Below the pieces are notes generated by a model that had not been told where the DNA came from, made no database searches, and worked only from the letters and a program-made list of their open reading frames with translations. The translations under genes were made by a program, and so were the position numbers. Positions 10,901 through 21,976 of a DNA stretch of 64,000 nucleotides are shown here, piece after piece. The stretch spans positions 2,170,001-2,234,000 of the forward strand of contig JANCIK010000001.1 of the NCBI GenBank assembly GCA_028532985.1, given 5' to 3'. Position 1 is the first letter of the stretch; each line of letters opens with the position of its first letter. Origin of the DNA: Stropharia rugosoannulata. Taxonomy: Eukaryota; Basidiomycota; Agaricomycetes; Agaricales; Strophariaceae.

Positions 10901-11428
10901 TGTTAGGACTTCGAAGACAAAGTCTATAAGTCCTAGACAAACGATCTAGTCTCTCTTTATCTAATCAGAGGTTCAAGATGGTCTCTTGACGAATGTCTTT
11001 GCAAGGTGCGAAGACAGAGTCGTGAAGAGAGAGAGTTAGCTGACTTATGGGCCCTAAGTCAGAGAAAGGTATAAGAGGTTTGATTCTTAAAGAACTAACT
11101 GGAGAGTTAGCTCGGTATCTACTACATCTTATATACCTGTCGACATATGTTATAAATAGTTATATGCGCACACGGGGTCCAAAGGGGATGAGTATCGTGG
11201 CGAGAAGTAAGTAATGCTCGGGTTCCTCTGCCACGGGTGTGGGATGGGGTTCCACGAGCGCGAGAGAGAGAACTAGTAGTTGTTCTCTCTCTTGACGAGA
11301 ATGTAGGTAGTAATACAAGCGCGAGATCGTTCGCTTAAGTAAAGTAAGGCAGAGGCGATATGATAAGATGATGGATTGTATCGCAATAAGATAAAGGTAA
11401 AAGAAGAGATCGTCCGAGTTTTGTAACA
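10901..11428 (-). repeat. Gypsy 5' LTR with TATA box
   Basis: This LTR is 528 bp and looks identical to 3306-3833. On the minus strand it holds TATATAAG at 11135-11128, followed after about 34 nt by the segment complementary to the primer site. It is flanked outside by GGAAG, the target duplication. Confidence 0.95.
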
Positions 11429-12176
11429 GGAAGACTCAAGATGTTATTACAACTCAATGGCAGATCAAGAAAGACAACAGCATCAGAGCAATATTGGACT
11501 TCTGATGCCGATAACATCAGATCAATATTAACAATCTGATGTAACTATGGACCCACAAGGGAGTCAATCACATGGAAATACTCATACATACGACCTGGGA
11601 CAAATATGGCAACGGATTCCGACGATATGCAAGGGTTTCCGACGACATGCAAGCGTATGGTAGCAGAAAGCAGAAGTATCTCGATATAAACACAAGGGAC
11701 ATAGGTGTGGAAAGAGGGTCGGAGGAAATGTGTGTTTAGGAGAGAACATGGAGTTGATCCGGCCGCAGGAAGATCTCTTGTGCTTGGGGGCTTGGTTTCT
11801 GAAGATAAGGAAATTTGTGGCCAAGATATGAAGCATGCTGTAGTACAGCATGGTTTCCGACGAGATAAAGTCAGCATGGGCGGTCGGATCTTCGTGGATG
11901 TATATGGTATGATCTGGGCATGGCAACCAGACGGGTATTTAAGGAGTAGAATATCTCTGTACTTCTCCAGCTTCCTTCAGGGTTAAATTCTACCTACACA
12001 CATCATACCAGTTCGCATCGGAAACCATTGTTTATACCTCGTACACTGGAAGCTCCTTGTTATAAAACAAGTAAAACCTTTTCAACGTGCTATCGTTGTA
12101 CACACGTTGCCTTCGCACATTGTGAACTATAGAGACAGGCTTTTCAGACCAGTCCAACCCAACTTCGCACCTCACA

Positions 12177-12511
12177 GCGGAAATATTCAAAAACCGGCAG
12201 AAATATTAAAAGTCATCAACTAAAATCCATTATCTTGCTCTGCACACTAATTCCGTCGGATTTGCTTCAGAAAAATATATATAATGCTGCTGTAAGTCAT
12301 TTTTCTGCGTGATTTACATCACCTATATATGCAGATGCCATTGGTTGAAAATGGCCCTGTGAAACACAGTACTAAGATAGGTTGCCATTAGCCCCATAGA
12401 TCACAGTATTATACTAGGTTGCCATTTGTTGAAAATGGGCCCGTGATCTACGGTATACTAATAGTTTACTGAGGTCCCGTATACTACAGTACCCAGCCAC
12501 TGTCCTATGTG
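12177..12511 (-). repeat. Outer part of the right TIR arm of element 1
   Basis: This is the inverted copy of about 145-478. Read as the reverse complement it differs from the left arm at about seven sites, mostly CG against TG or CA. It ends CCTATGTG at 12511, directly against a copia relic. Confidence 0.85.
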
Positions 12512-13043
12512 GAATAGCAGAGTGCAATGCATTGATGGTTGCAGTGAAGATGGTCTTGCCAAAGTGGTTGAAGTACATCTTCTTTGCATCGATCTCAATC
12601 AGAATGCCAGAGATCTTGGTGAGGTACAGGCATGCAAGCAGGTTGTTGCACAACTTTGGGACATGCAGAACACATTTGATGACTACTGCATCTGCTTTCT
12701 TGCCATTGATGACTGGATGGAACACCACATTGCCAACACCCTCAGAATAGACAATAGAATTATCTGCGAGACGAATTAGGACACAGTGAGGTTTGTACTC
12801 CACAATCCAGTCTCAATGAGGCGTCATATGGCTGGAGGTATAAACATGCAAGTAGATTATTCTTAAGCAATAGTACATGTAAAACACGAGATATCTCTTC
12901 AGAAGGCACTTCCTTTCCATTAACAACTGGGTGGATGACAACTGACCCTATACTGGCTGAGTATACTATAGTATGGTCTGCAAGATGAATGGGAACAATG
13001 TGAGGCTTGTAATCGTATATCCATTCTTGATGAGGCGTCATGT
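12512..13043 (-). pseudogene. Mosaic of two copia protease/pre-integrase fragments
   Basis: Bases 12512-12830 match, on the minus strand, the copia stretch at about 60300-60620 (MTPHRDW to TINALHSAI). Bases 12835-13043 match the related stretch of the other copia family at 58525-58730 (MTPH.EWMYDYKPHIVPI to LLACLYL). The two copies of homologous sequence are joined out of register, so the relic is a chimera of two families. It abuts element 1 on one side and a copia LTR on the other. Confidence 0.75.
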
Positions 13044-13248
13044 TGTTAGATTACATGGATTGGACTTGACCATCAGCAGTAGATTAGATATTATGTACTA
13101 TATTTAGTATGCTTCCATATATGGTTAATCTTGCTTATGGTAGTATATAAGGCATGTACTAGTGTAGACGCCTCTTAATCTCTTACCACCACCATCTCTA
13201 TTTGAGTTAGGTTCGCTCTCTGTGCCTGTAAGCAGTCTGCTTTTAACA
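13044..13248 (+). repeat. Copia B 5' LTR
   Basis: The LTR runs TGTTAGATTACATGG to TTTTAACA, 205 bp. A TATA-like TATATAAGG lies near 13145. The end is fixed by the primer site that follows at once. A later CCTAACA at 13334 looks like an LTR end but lies in the leader. Confidence 0.85.
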
Positions 13249-13260
13249 GGTTATGAGCCC
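13249..13260 (+). promoter_or_regulatory. Copia B primer site (half initiator tRNA type)
   Basis: GGTTATGAGCCC directly follows the LTR. It is complementary to the anticodon stem-loop of initiator Met-tRNA (GGGCUCAUAACC), the half-tRNA priming known for hemivirus-type copia elements. The same 12 bases follow the LTRs at 56932 and 59137. Confidence 0.8.
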
Positions 13261-13966
13261 TGTGCTCTGAGCATCCTATTCATCACTCCTTCACTGTCCT
13301 TTCTCCACTGAGTGGCTTGGTACTTAACCTAACACTCATCGTCATTTGTTTTGCCTTGTTTTTTTGTGAGCACAACTGCCACGTCACGACCGTCGTTCTG
13401 GTACCACCTGCGTTCTGCCAGCTTGCACGGTTATCGAGCAATCCGCCTCTTTTGGTTTTAGGTCAATAGAACTCTCTTGGTGTTCACCAGAGACTTCGCT
13501 CCCCGGGCTTCTGTGATCGTCGAAACACGTGGTTCTTTCGAGGACCTCATCGTTACACGTGCCCCTCGCCACTTGCCCACTCACAGGTCAACATGCCCAG
13601 CAGTTCACTCGTAATACACTGTTCTTCTCCAGAGTGCTCAACTCAGTCCAATTGTCACTCTGAAACAGTTTTGCTCACTACACTAGCACATCGTCACTGT
13701 CGTTCGCACAACTCGATCACATACGTCCCGCAGTGTTGAACTACCCTCTTGCACAGTCTCGTGTCAATCAGTTCACTGCTGCTCGTGCAATCAACGTTTT
13801 ACTGCAAGTGCTCAACTCGGCCTAATTGTGATACTGCAAGTGTTCAGCCCACTGCTCGTGCATTTCAGCCCAGCTTGTCTCGCAACTTTGCCACATCATT
13901 TGCGCCATTCCCAGCTACCACCTCATACCACTTCACATCATTCACCACTTTGCTTCACCTGCAACC
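13261..13966 (+). other. Copia B leader, non-coding
   Basis: This stretch between primer site and gag aligns throughout with 59149-59854 and partly with 56944-57699. It has many short CTCACTG/CACTGCT-like words and no conserved open frame. It is presumably the packaging leader of the element RNA. Confidence 0.7.
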
Positions 13967-15539
13967 ATGAGTTTCTTCGCAACACCTCAGTTTGACAAAC
14001 TGAGCACTGCCAACTATGAACTCTGGTCTTGCAACATGAAAGCATGGTTACGCTCTGAGGAGCTATGGCGTCTGGTTACAGGTGAATGCAAGCGTCCTCT
14101 GCTCTCTCTTACGCCGTCTATGGCTGAGATCGAGGCACACAATGCATGGACAAGCAAGTCGACTGCTGCTGCTGGCTACATCCACAGTCATGTTCAGAAC
14201 GAGCTCAAATCACACTTAGCTCACACTCTGCATGACCCAGTTAGCATGTGGTCGACTCTGGCAGCTATTGGTCAAATGGCGCACTCTGCTTCGCCCCCAG
14301 CAGAGGAGACGTTGCAAATCGAGGAGTATGCAGGTTTTGCATCTGCACTTGCTACAGGTGATGCACAAGGCAACAATTTCAACTGGCTTGCAGATACAGG
14401 TGCAACTAGCCATATGACACCTCATCGAGACTGGATTGTGCAATACAAGCCCCACTGTGTCCCAATTCATCTTGCAGATGATTCTATTGTCTATTCTGAG
14501 GGTGTTGGCAATGTGGTGTTCCACCTAGTCATCAATGGCAAGAAAGCAGATGCAGTAGTCATCAAACGCGTTCTGCATGTCCCCAAGTTGCGCAACAACC
14601 TGCTTGCATGTCTGTACCTCACCAAGCGCTCTGGGATCCTGATTGAGATTGATGCAAAGAAGATGTACTTCAACCACTCTGGTAAGACCATCTTCACTGC
14701 AACTATCAATGCATTGCACTCTGCCATTCTGGATGGTCTCACATGTCCCATTTGCAAATCTGCGTGCTCCGCTTTGTCGTCGTCCACTCTACCCCTCAAT
14801 GCAGAGCTCTGGCATCGTCGTTGCGGACATCACAGCCATGCACACATCAACAAGCTGCTCACCAAGGGTCTGGTCACTGGCATGCTCGTAACGTCGAAAG
14901 AGCAGCCAGATCCGATTTGCGAACCATGCTTAGCTGGCAAGATGACATCTGGCACATTTCCGAGCTCAACTTGCAAATCAACCAAACCACTGGAATTGGT
15001 GCATACTGACTTGCATGGTCTGCTCTCAGTGCCTACACCAGAAGGACATCGCTACTGGATCACATTCATTGATGACTGCACTCACCTGCATGCTGTCATG
15101 TTCCTGAAGCGCAAGTCAAATGCATTTGATGCATTTAAGGTGTACAAGGCATATGCAGAGAACCAGCTAAACGTGAAAATCAAGGCAATGCAGGATGACA
15201 AGGCTGGTGAGTACATGTCAAATGAGTTCATACGGTTTATGGAGCAATGCAGCATTCACAGGTGCGACAGCACATGCAATCAGCCTCAGCAGAATGGTGT
15301 TGCTGAACATGCCAATTGCACCATTGCTGAGCATGTCACTGCAATGCTTGTAGAGGCAAAGCTCCCACTCTCGTTTTGGCAACTTGCAGTTTTTGCTTAC
15401 ATTCACGTGTGGAACAGGCTCCCTACGTTGTCTCTGACTGACTCTGTGCCCTACACTGAGTGGCATGGCAAGAAACCTGATATGAGCCATCTCTGTGTTT
15501 TTGGTTGTGCTGCGTATGTCTTTGTGCAGAGAGACAAAC
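13967..15539 (+). pseudogene. Copia B gag-pol, 5' portion
   Basis: The frame starts MSFFATPQFDKL. The gag part has the copia-type N-terminal motif (NYELWSCNMKAWL) but lacks about 150 residues, including the zinc knuckle that copia C retains in part. It passes straight from a DPVSMWS stretch to the protease (WLADTGATSHMTPH). The pre-integrase HHCC module (LWHRRCGHH, CEPC) and integrase D, D, E residues (HTDLHG, QDDKAGEY, NGVAEH) follow. The frame is cut after RDK by element 2 and resumes in frame at 28886. Several usual Arg codons read His or Cys. Confidence 0.85.
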
Positions 15540-16397
15540 CACATAGGACAGTGGCTGGGTACTGTGATCTATAGTAGTACAGTGAACTATTATTATACCG
15601 TGGATCACGGAGTTATTTTGAGCTAATGAAAACCTAGTATATTACCGTGCTACACGGGACTAATGGGAGGCTAGTATTTGACCGTGAATTACGGGGCCAT
15701 TTTCAACAAATGGAATTGCCACTAGGGAGAACAAGGACCAGCGATTGAAGGACATGACCGCCGGTCTGTTCCACTAAATGTCGGATTTCGAACCGGCGAC
15801 TGGAAACATTTTTGGCGCTATATTCAAAAAATTTATATATTGGCCGGCGAATGTCATTTAGGCCGGCGGTTTCATGTTCAGTACCCGGCTGCCTGTTCCA
15901 TATTTCATTTGAGACCGGCGATCCATTTAATAGTATGATTCTTGACTGGCGATTTTCATATATGCAGCCGGCATCATTAGTCGTCAGCTCCGGCTGCCTG
16001 GTACAAATATGGCCGGCTGTTGTAAGCACAAATGCATCAGTGAATCACGTGATCTGCTAGCATATGATGGATTTGCAGGGGATCTAAAGAATGTAGACCG
16101 GCGGTTCTGCCTAATCAACTAGTGTTCATGTTTGGTAGGCCAGGCTGCATACAATGACATAATTAGTGTTTTATTCACGCAAAGATACAGTCTGAGCTGG
16201 TCTAAACAAAGTGTTTAAATGTTGTATGAGGCCGGCGGTGAGGCCGGCGGTTTCCCATTACGAAGTCGGATTACCTGCTTTCCAGTAAATATACACCTGT
16301 CACATTTTAGGGTACATTTAAAAGACTTGTGCAAATCAAATGACTAACAGAGTATGCTGAGACCGCCGGTGTGGCCGCCGGTTTCATTCAATCATTT
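15540..16397 (+). repeat. Left TIR of KDZ element 2
   Basis: This arm is about 858 bp and pairs with 28017-28878. Its first 22 bases equal those of elements 1 and 3, after which the family diverges. It holds the imperfect palindromes ACCGTGGATCACGGA, ACCGTGCTACACGGG and ACCGTGAATTACGGG and several CCGGCGG words. Differences from the right arm include CpG changes such as ctgttgtaag here against ctgtcgtaag. The frames of 108 and 82 codons mirrored in both arms are not genes. Confidence 0.9.
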
Positions 16398-16730
16398 GAC
16401 ATCGAGGGCAAATGGATAGAGGCAAATTGCTAGCCCATCATTTATCTGTGATCTTTTGGAAAAATAGAAGACTTTGTCTGAACTAGGCTAACAAAGCAGT
16501 CTTTACATCCATGGCAACTTGAGGCCGGCGGAAAAAGCCGGCTGCCTTCAAACTTTACATGACGAGGATCTTTGTTGAATGGCGGCATGAGAATGTTGAC
16601 CATTATTTGTACAATGTTCATTTTTATAATACCAACCATCCATCAACGGAACTTTTCATCTCTCCCACACCTCCATACCCACTTTGCAAAAACGCACCCC
16701 GTCCACTCCCTTTCTATCCACTCATAAACT
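16398..16730 (+). promoter_or_regulatory. Upstream region of gene a, element 2
   Basis: This non-coding stretch lies between the TIR and the first ATG of gene a. It has two CCGGCGG-type words (near 16523 and 16539) and a pyrimidine-rich run (ctctcccacacctcc) before the start, as fungal promoters often show. A similar run ctctcccacaccttc precedes gene a of element 3, so the promoter is conserved between elements. No clear TATA box. Confidence 0.45.
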
Positions 16731-19023
16731 ATGGCCTCTTCACACAGCAGCCTTGACATCTGCGCAGCGCTCGTCGCTTTTCACCATGACTGTGTCAAGG
16801 TCTGGCAAGGAGGAAGCCAGGTATTCTTGAAGGAGAGGAACAGGGTCTGGAAGTCATTGGTAAGTCTTGTTCTTTTTATTGTAGTATTACTTTCTTATGT
16901 CTTTGATAGGTCGAACTTCGCGCAAGGAAACAGACCCCTGCAGGCCGTGCAGTGGGTCTGACGCTGTACAACTACCTTCGGAAGTTGCTGCCGAAGGATG
17001 CCAACTCGGACGGAAGGGACGCGGAGAACGTCAAGTGGGAGACGTTCAAGGAAATGGTGGAGACCGGGCTGTACGTGCTCCGGCGGCAGGAGCAGAGCAC
17101 GGTAGAGGTGGACACGAAGTCCATACCTATCATAGGTGAGTCACAATAAAATTATATGCATTGAACTTTACTGAATGATGGATAGCTGAGCGCCCAGCCG
17201 CGGTTGGGATCGCGCCGGCGGCCGCACCGGCGGCATCATCATCGAAGACTGCCCCCGCCCCGCCTGTCTCCACCCCTGCCCCTCCCCCTGCGCCATCACC
17301 GGCCCCCGTCCCTGCCATCAATCCTGCACCTGCGCCTGCCCTTGCCCCTGCACCTGCCACCAAAGTGGCAAAGAAAAATACGAAGCTGGCGACGAGGGAG
17401 AAGACGCCCTCCCCCACAGGCGCGCATCCGGCGGCCTTCAGGGACGTCACAGAAGTCGTGATTGCGGTTCCGCCGTCCAAAGTGCCCAAGATCAAGAGGG
17501 CGAAGGCACGACAGGAAGACAGTGATATTGAAATCGTGGAGATGCCGCCGGTTCAAGCACCGGCGGCGAAGAAAAACGTAGCCAAGCGTGTGCCTGTCAA
17601 GGCCGCACATGGGCCTGTTGCCAAGCCGCCGGTGGCAGGTCCATCAAAGCACAGGGTGGTGGCGAAGTCCCGCGAGTACGTCATCGACAGCGAGGACAAG
17701 GAGAGCGAGTACGACGATGAGGAAGAGGATGAAGAGCCCCGGACGCGGCGCAAGGCAGTGAAGGGGAAAGGTGTACAAAGCGAGCCCGAGGCACGGCGGA
17801 AGGCGACGAGGACGGTGCAGAAGAGCGAAGATGACAGCGAGTCTGACGTCAAACCGGTGGCCAAGGGGAAGGGCAAAGCACGCGCCAAGTCAAATACCAC
17901 TAAGTCCCGCCTCCCCGCCGGTTGCTACGCGACCAAGACCCCATGTTGGTCTTGTATCAACAGGGGGACGGAATGCCTGGTCGAGTCGCCGGAGCACGAG
18001 GAAGAAATGCGCGTCAACCCGGTGCGCGCCTGCAGTACTTGTCAACACATGTACAAGAAGCCGTGTCTGAAGACGCCCGGCGCGATGACACTCAACGATA
18101 AGGTCGCGCCCTGGTCCCACCACCTCCACAGGTATGTGGATGAAGACCGCAAAAAGATCTTCGCAGACCCCGAAAACATCGGCGACGTCCTCGCCATGAC
18201 TTTGGAAGAGACCCGCGCCCTGACTTGCAATGTGGAGCAGGCATTCGACGATGCCGCCGGCCAGCTTGAAGGCCTTCAACGCCAAAACACGGAGCTCGCA
18301 AAGACGCTCAAAACGACAACAGAGGCCGTCCAGGAGCTGACGGAGGTGCGGGAAGATGCACGCGATCTTGCAGAGAAGGTCGATCAACTTTCGTTGGTCG
18401 TTGCAAGGCACGGACTCGTGCTGACGGAGGTCGTTGAGGGACAGAGGGAACTCAAAGGCCTGCTGGAGAAGTTGATGGAGAAGGTGAGCGTCGCACCGCC
18501 GGTCGAGAGGCAATCGCTGGGCTGGGGACGCCCTTCTCACAAGACCGCACCGCCGGCCGAAGACACATGGGGACTTCCTTCAACTCCCCCCAGGCCCGTC
18601 ACCCACGCCGCCACCGCCCCTGCCCTCTCGCCGCCGCCTGCTCCTCAAGCAGAAAATCCTGCAGTCCCATCTCCCGCGCCACCAGCACCCGAGGGCGAAG
18701 ACATCGAGTTGGTTAGCGAAGAGGACAGTGAGGGTGACCCCCCACTTGAGGTCCCTGCTGAATCTGGGCCAAGTGGGGCCGAGCAAGAGGCCGCCGGTCA
18801 GGGGTCCCCTGAGGAGGAGGAAGCGAGCGAGGAAGACGAACTCGAGTCTGCGTCACAGGCCGGGAAAGAGGACGACGCGGTCGAGGAGATGAAGACAAGG
18901 AGCAAGAAAGGGAAGGGAAAGGGGAAAGCGAGTGGAGGGCCGGCGGGCACAAAGCGAGCGAAGGAGGACGAAGGCGATGAAGAGCTGCCTTTGAAGCGCA
19001 AGTGCACCAAAACCCGCCGGTGA
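16731..19023 (+). CDS. Gene a, element 2: Zn2Cys6-like coiled-coil protein
   Basis: Three exons (16731-16859, 16910-17135, 17186-19023) with 50-bp introns give about 730 residues. The same two introns, in the same phases, occur in element 3. The amino part is a conserved domain (KVWQGGSQVFLKERNRVWKS, then ETFKEMVETGLYVLRR). A low-complexity Ala/Pro/Lys region follows, then a cysteine cluster (CWSCINRGTEC, 18 residues, CSTCQHMYKKPC) resembling CX2CX6C-CX2CX6C of fungal binuclear zinc clusters but with a long linker. A coiled coil (about QNTELAKTL to LLEKLMEKV), an acidic tail and basic nuclear-type signals end it. A DNA-binding role in the nucleus is likely but inferred. Confidence 0.75.
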
Positions 19024-19566
19024 GCAACTGCTCCCGCCTTCTTGTGTGACCACCCTCTCCCCGCCTGCAGTTTTTATTTGATTTCATTCATATTGTAATA
19101 TAGCACCTCTTGACTCTTGGTCAAGAGGTTATTTCCTAATGTATATAGCAGCAGGACCTTGACTTGTTGAAGTCAAGGTCCATTTTTTTTGTAATGTATA
19201 TATGTAGAGGCTTTGACTATAGGTCAAAGTCTAATTCATTTTAATTTTGCTTCAATGACCTCATGGTTCATATGAGGAGACTGGCGGCGACACCGGCAGT
19301 CTATCTCAAAATCTAGTCTAATTGATTTTATTTTTGCCTCAATGACCTAAGATTGGCAAATTCAATTGAATTAACTATGCAACAGGGAATACGAGGAGAC
19401 CGCCGGTGTCGCTGCCGGTCTATCCCAATTTCTCTTCACAGAATATCTGATCTCAGTACCATCATCATAATGTGTGATAAGAGTAATATCAGTCTTAACT
19501 GAGAGGCACAGTTTGAAAGTGTTAGACCGCCGGTGACACCGGCGGTCCCTACAATACACAATCATA
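19024..19566. terminator. Convergent 3' region between genes a and b, element 2
   Basis: This AT-rich stretch separates two convergent genes. It holds four or five imperfect repeats around tTGACTttggTCAAg (near 19110, 19152, 19213), then CCGCCGG words near 19276, 19400, 19530 and 19546. No frame matches element 3. It is presumably shared 3' flank; no poly(A) signal can be fixed with confidence. Confidence 0.4.
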
Positions 19567-21976
19567 CTACATGTGTGATTGTCTATTTGGCAAAGCTTTT
19601 CCCTGGCCCCGAGTGCGCAGATGTGATACATCAAACCGTGAAGACCGGCGAGGAGCTTGTGTATCTTTGACATGCTTCCTCTTCTGTGATCTCCCCCTAT
19701 GTTTTTTTCCTTCATTTTCATTTTCTTTGGCAGATGCCGGCGGTTTTGCCTGTATACGAGAAGACCGGCGAAGATTTGCTTCAATGAGATGAGACGATGT
19801 GCCACCCAGTGATGTCCGCTGTTCATTTCTTTTGATGGCTCTCCCTCTAGATTGAGTTTCCCCTCCGCCATCTGGTGCCACAATTTGTACCCTTGACTGG
19901 GTTCTATCCCTTGCATTTGATACATCTCGAAGCCCACCAGGTCTACGAGGTTGCTTGCGCCGAGAGACATTAGTAACAACAATCTCCTCTTCTGAATCTG
20001 TACTTTGATGCTGCTCCGATCGCCGGTCATCATTTCCGGATGAAAGTGATTGCGATCGCCGGTCTACGTCCAGTCGCCGGCTGCGCTGTAAATCCTCATG
20101 ATCTGAATCAGATTCTGACATTGATTGCTTCTCTCTGCTATTGCCAGCCTTTGTCTTCAGAATGAAGTTCTGGGTAATAAACTGCGTCATTGATCGTTTT
20201 TCAGTAGGCCGGCGGTCTTCGTTGTCCACCAAGCTGGATAGGTCTCTCGTCTTGTGTATTGCTTCATCTTTGCGTCTTAATCTCGTGAAGGGTGCAGGGC
20301 TGATTGAAATTTCGTCATCATTTTGAGACCGCCGGTTTGGAGAGGCCAGCGAACGACTTTTGCTATCAAGTGATTTTGATGTGACAGACTCATCAGTGTA
20401 TGCTTCTGCCAATTGCTCGAGCTCAGCGAGGTCAATTTCTTCCTCTTTTGGTCTACCTGTGTCCGGTGGTGGAATTGAGAATGCGGTGAACATTTCTACT
20501 GGATACATCTCTGGAACTGGCTGAATTTTAGCATTAGGAACAGCGTGGAATTTGAAGGGAATTTGGTTAGCTGCTTGACGCCGGCGGATCAGATTCAGAA
20601 TATCAAATGCCGTGTCCCTGTTATATGATGAAGGGTCCCGAAATGACACCCCCAAAGGCATGTAAATAGGGTCCACATAGTCTTGCCAATCACCTTTACT
20701 TTGTATTGATGTGTAAGGTGGGCCCCTCAATGATTTCGTTGCCAGGGCTATTGGCCAGCAAATGCATTAATTGATGGATGATCAAAAAATGAATTCTTAC
20801 CATAGTGCAATGCATAGTACTTCCGAATTATTCCTTGCATAACCCTGACATTCTCCTTTTGTACATCTGGTCTGTATGGAGGCACCCAGGGCATTCCTGA
20901 TGGATGTGTCGTTCCCTGATCAGCCGGCGATGTAACACCGGCGGTCTCTCCACATTTCAGTTTCGTAATATGGGAAATGTATTTTATGTAACTGGACCTG
21001 ATAGCACTATAAGCTGATGGATCATATTCTTGGAAACTGGGAATATTCATTGGTGCATTTGCTTGAACGACCTGGGTATCGTATCTGGCCGGCGGTCACA
21101 TTAATAGAATTGTCAGGCACAATAGGTGCTTACACGGTGAATGTGGGATTTCCATCCGGTTTGGTAAATGTGGTAATCCAGAATGACCTCACTCCCATGC
21201 TATCAAACATTTTCCTGTCAACTTCACGGCAAATGTCTGCGCAGTGCTTTATTGCCTGTCTAAATAATCATTCAGTGATTGACCGCCGGTGTGTGCAGGA
21301 ACTCACTTTGCTTGGACTTCTGGTGGCACACCCTTTGCTTTCCATTCAGTAACCTCCTTTTGGAATGCATCCCGTTCCTCGTCTGTGAGCATCTCTTTTA
21401 TTTGCTTCTTTGCACCTGCATAGTACCTGATCCAGGAACGGCTACTCATAATGACACTAGTGCCGGCGGTATGGCCGGCGGCCTCATCATCATCATTGTC
21501 TTCCGGTCCCGATTCCGGCAAATCAAGTGCAGCATCTGCCTTCCCCAATGCCTCTCGTGCTCGGCGCTTTGCTTCCTCTTCGATCTCCTTTCCTTTGTGT
21601 GCAATGAGAACAGATTCAAAGGTAACTTCCAGGTTGAAACCCTTGATTTTCATATGCCTTTCTGACTTGGCATTATTCTTGAACCAATTGCATATTGACT
21701 TGAATGTACCTCAGTTTCGCATATAAAGTGTAGTGTCAGGCATACCTTTTTCTTCTTCTTCCACTCTGCCTGGACCTGTTCATTGAAATTTGGATTTGTT
21801 TTTTTATACCTTGATCCCCACAGTACTTTGATCATCTTAATGACCTTCTCAGCTAGAAAGGTGCCCTTCCTTTCCTTCACCTGAGCACAATAACCTTTGA
21901 CATTATCCCTAAGAACCTCCATCTCCTTTGGTGTCCATATTTGGGTCGAAGCAGGGGTTTCTTCGGGTGTGGGCAT
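19567..21976 (-). CDS. Gene b, element 2: conserved KDZ-element protein of unknown function
   Basis: Five exons (21746-21976, 21307-21698, 21134-21259, 20801-21084, 19567-20747) join in frame to 737 residues. Exon lengths 231, 126 and 284 and all intron phases equal those in element 3. The amino domain (VKERKGTFLAEKVIKMIKVLWG) is followed by a basic run, KIKGFNLEVTFESVLIAHK, SRSWIRYYAGAKK and a YIKYISHI..HPSG.PWVP block, all conserved between elements. The second half is low complexity, acidic then basic, with RRSSRI- and RTRG-type motifs like nuclear proteins. I recognise no enzyme. It is divergent from the transposase, and co-expression with it is likely. Acceptor at exon 3 is TTTAG|ACAG, which keeps the frame. 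Confidence 0.75.

Larger units (their letters stand above)
3306..11428 (-). mobile_element. Ty3/gypsy chromovirus, full length
   Basis: The element is 8123 bp with 528-bp LTRs that look identical and a perfect 5-bp duplication GGAAG (3301-3305 and 11429-11433). Read on the minus strand it has a 5' LTR, a self-complementary primer site, gag with a zinc knuckle, pol (protease, RT, RNase H, integrase, chromodomain), a small frame, a long extra frame with zinc knuckles, a purine tract and the 3' LTR. Matching LTRs mean recent insertion, yet three in-frame TGA codons interrupt pol and the extra frame, so it was probably copied by proteins supplied in trans. Confidence 0.95.
3081..12176 (+). mobile_element. 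Solo LTR (about 968 bp) of another LTR element, split by gypsy
   Basis: The sequence starts TGTGAGGGGC at 3081 and ends CCTCACA at 12176, a TG...CA pair with mirrored ends. It consists of 3081-3305 plus 11434-12176; the gypsy element sits between with its own duplication. The flanking 4-bp duplication is GCGG, the left copy changed to GCAG (a CpG-to-CpA change). A TATA-like TATTTAAGG near 11935 fits an LTR promoter in plus orientation. No internal coding region is present, so LTR-LTR recombination probably removed the body. The parent family is unknown. Confidence 0.65.
145..12511. mobile_element. Element 1: non-autonomous KDZ-type TIR element, split by later insertions
   Basis: The element begins CACATAGGACAGTGGC at 145 and ends with the reverse complement at 12511. 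These are the termini of KDZ elements 2 and 3. Removing the solo LTR and gypsy (3081-12176) leaves about 3.3 kb: two arms of about 1.13 kb around a 1-kb core. No transposase is visible, so mobility would depend on a relative such as element 3. The outer 200 bp match the element 3 TIR with many CpG-to-TpG/CpA changes, so it is old. The flanks do not match: GTGACAC on the left (gypsy gag), GAATAGC on the right (copia). The two ends therefore no longer record one insertion. The whole span includes nested younger elements. Confidence 0.75.

Noticed and set aside
13044..13334. Copia LTR of 291 bp ending CCTAACA
   Set aside because: The half-tRNA primer site follows position 13248, and inverted copies at 31397 and 63472 start exactly at the TGTT(G)AAAGC end, so the LTR is 205 bp.
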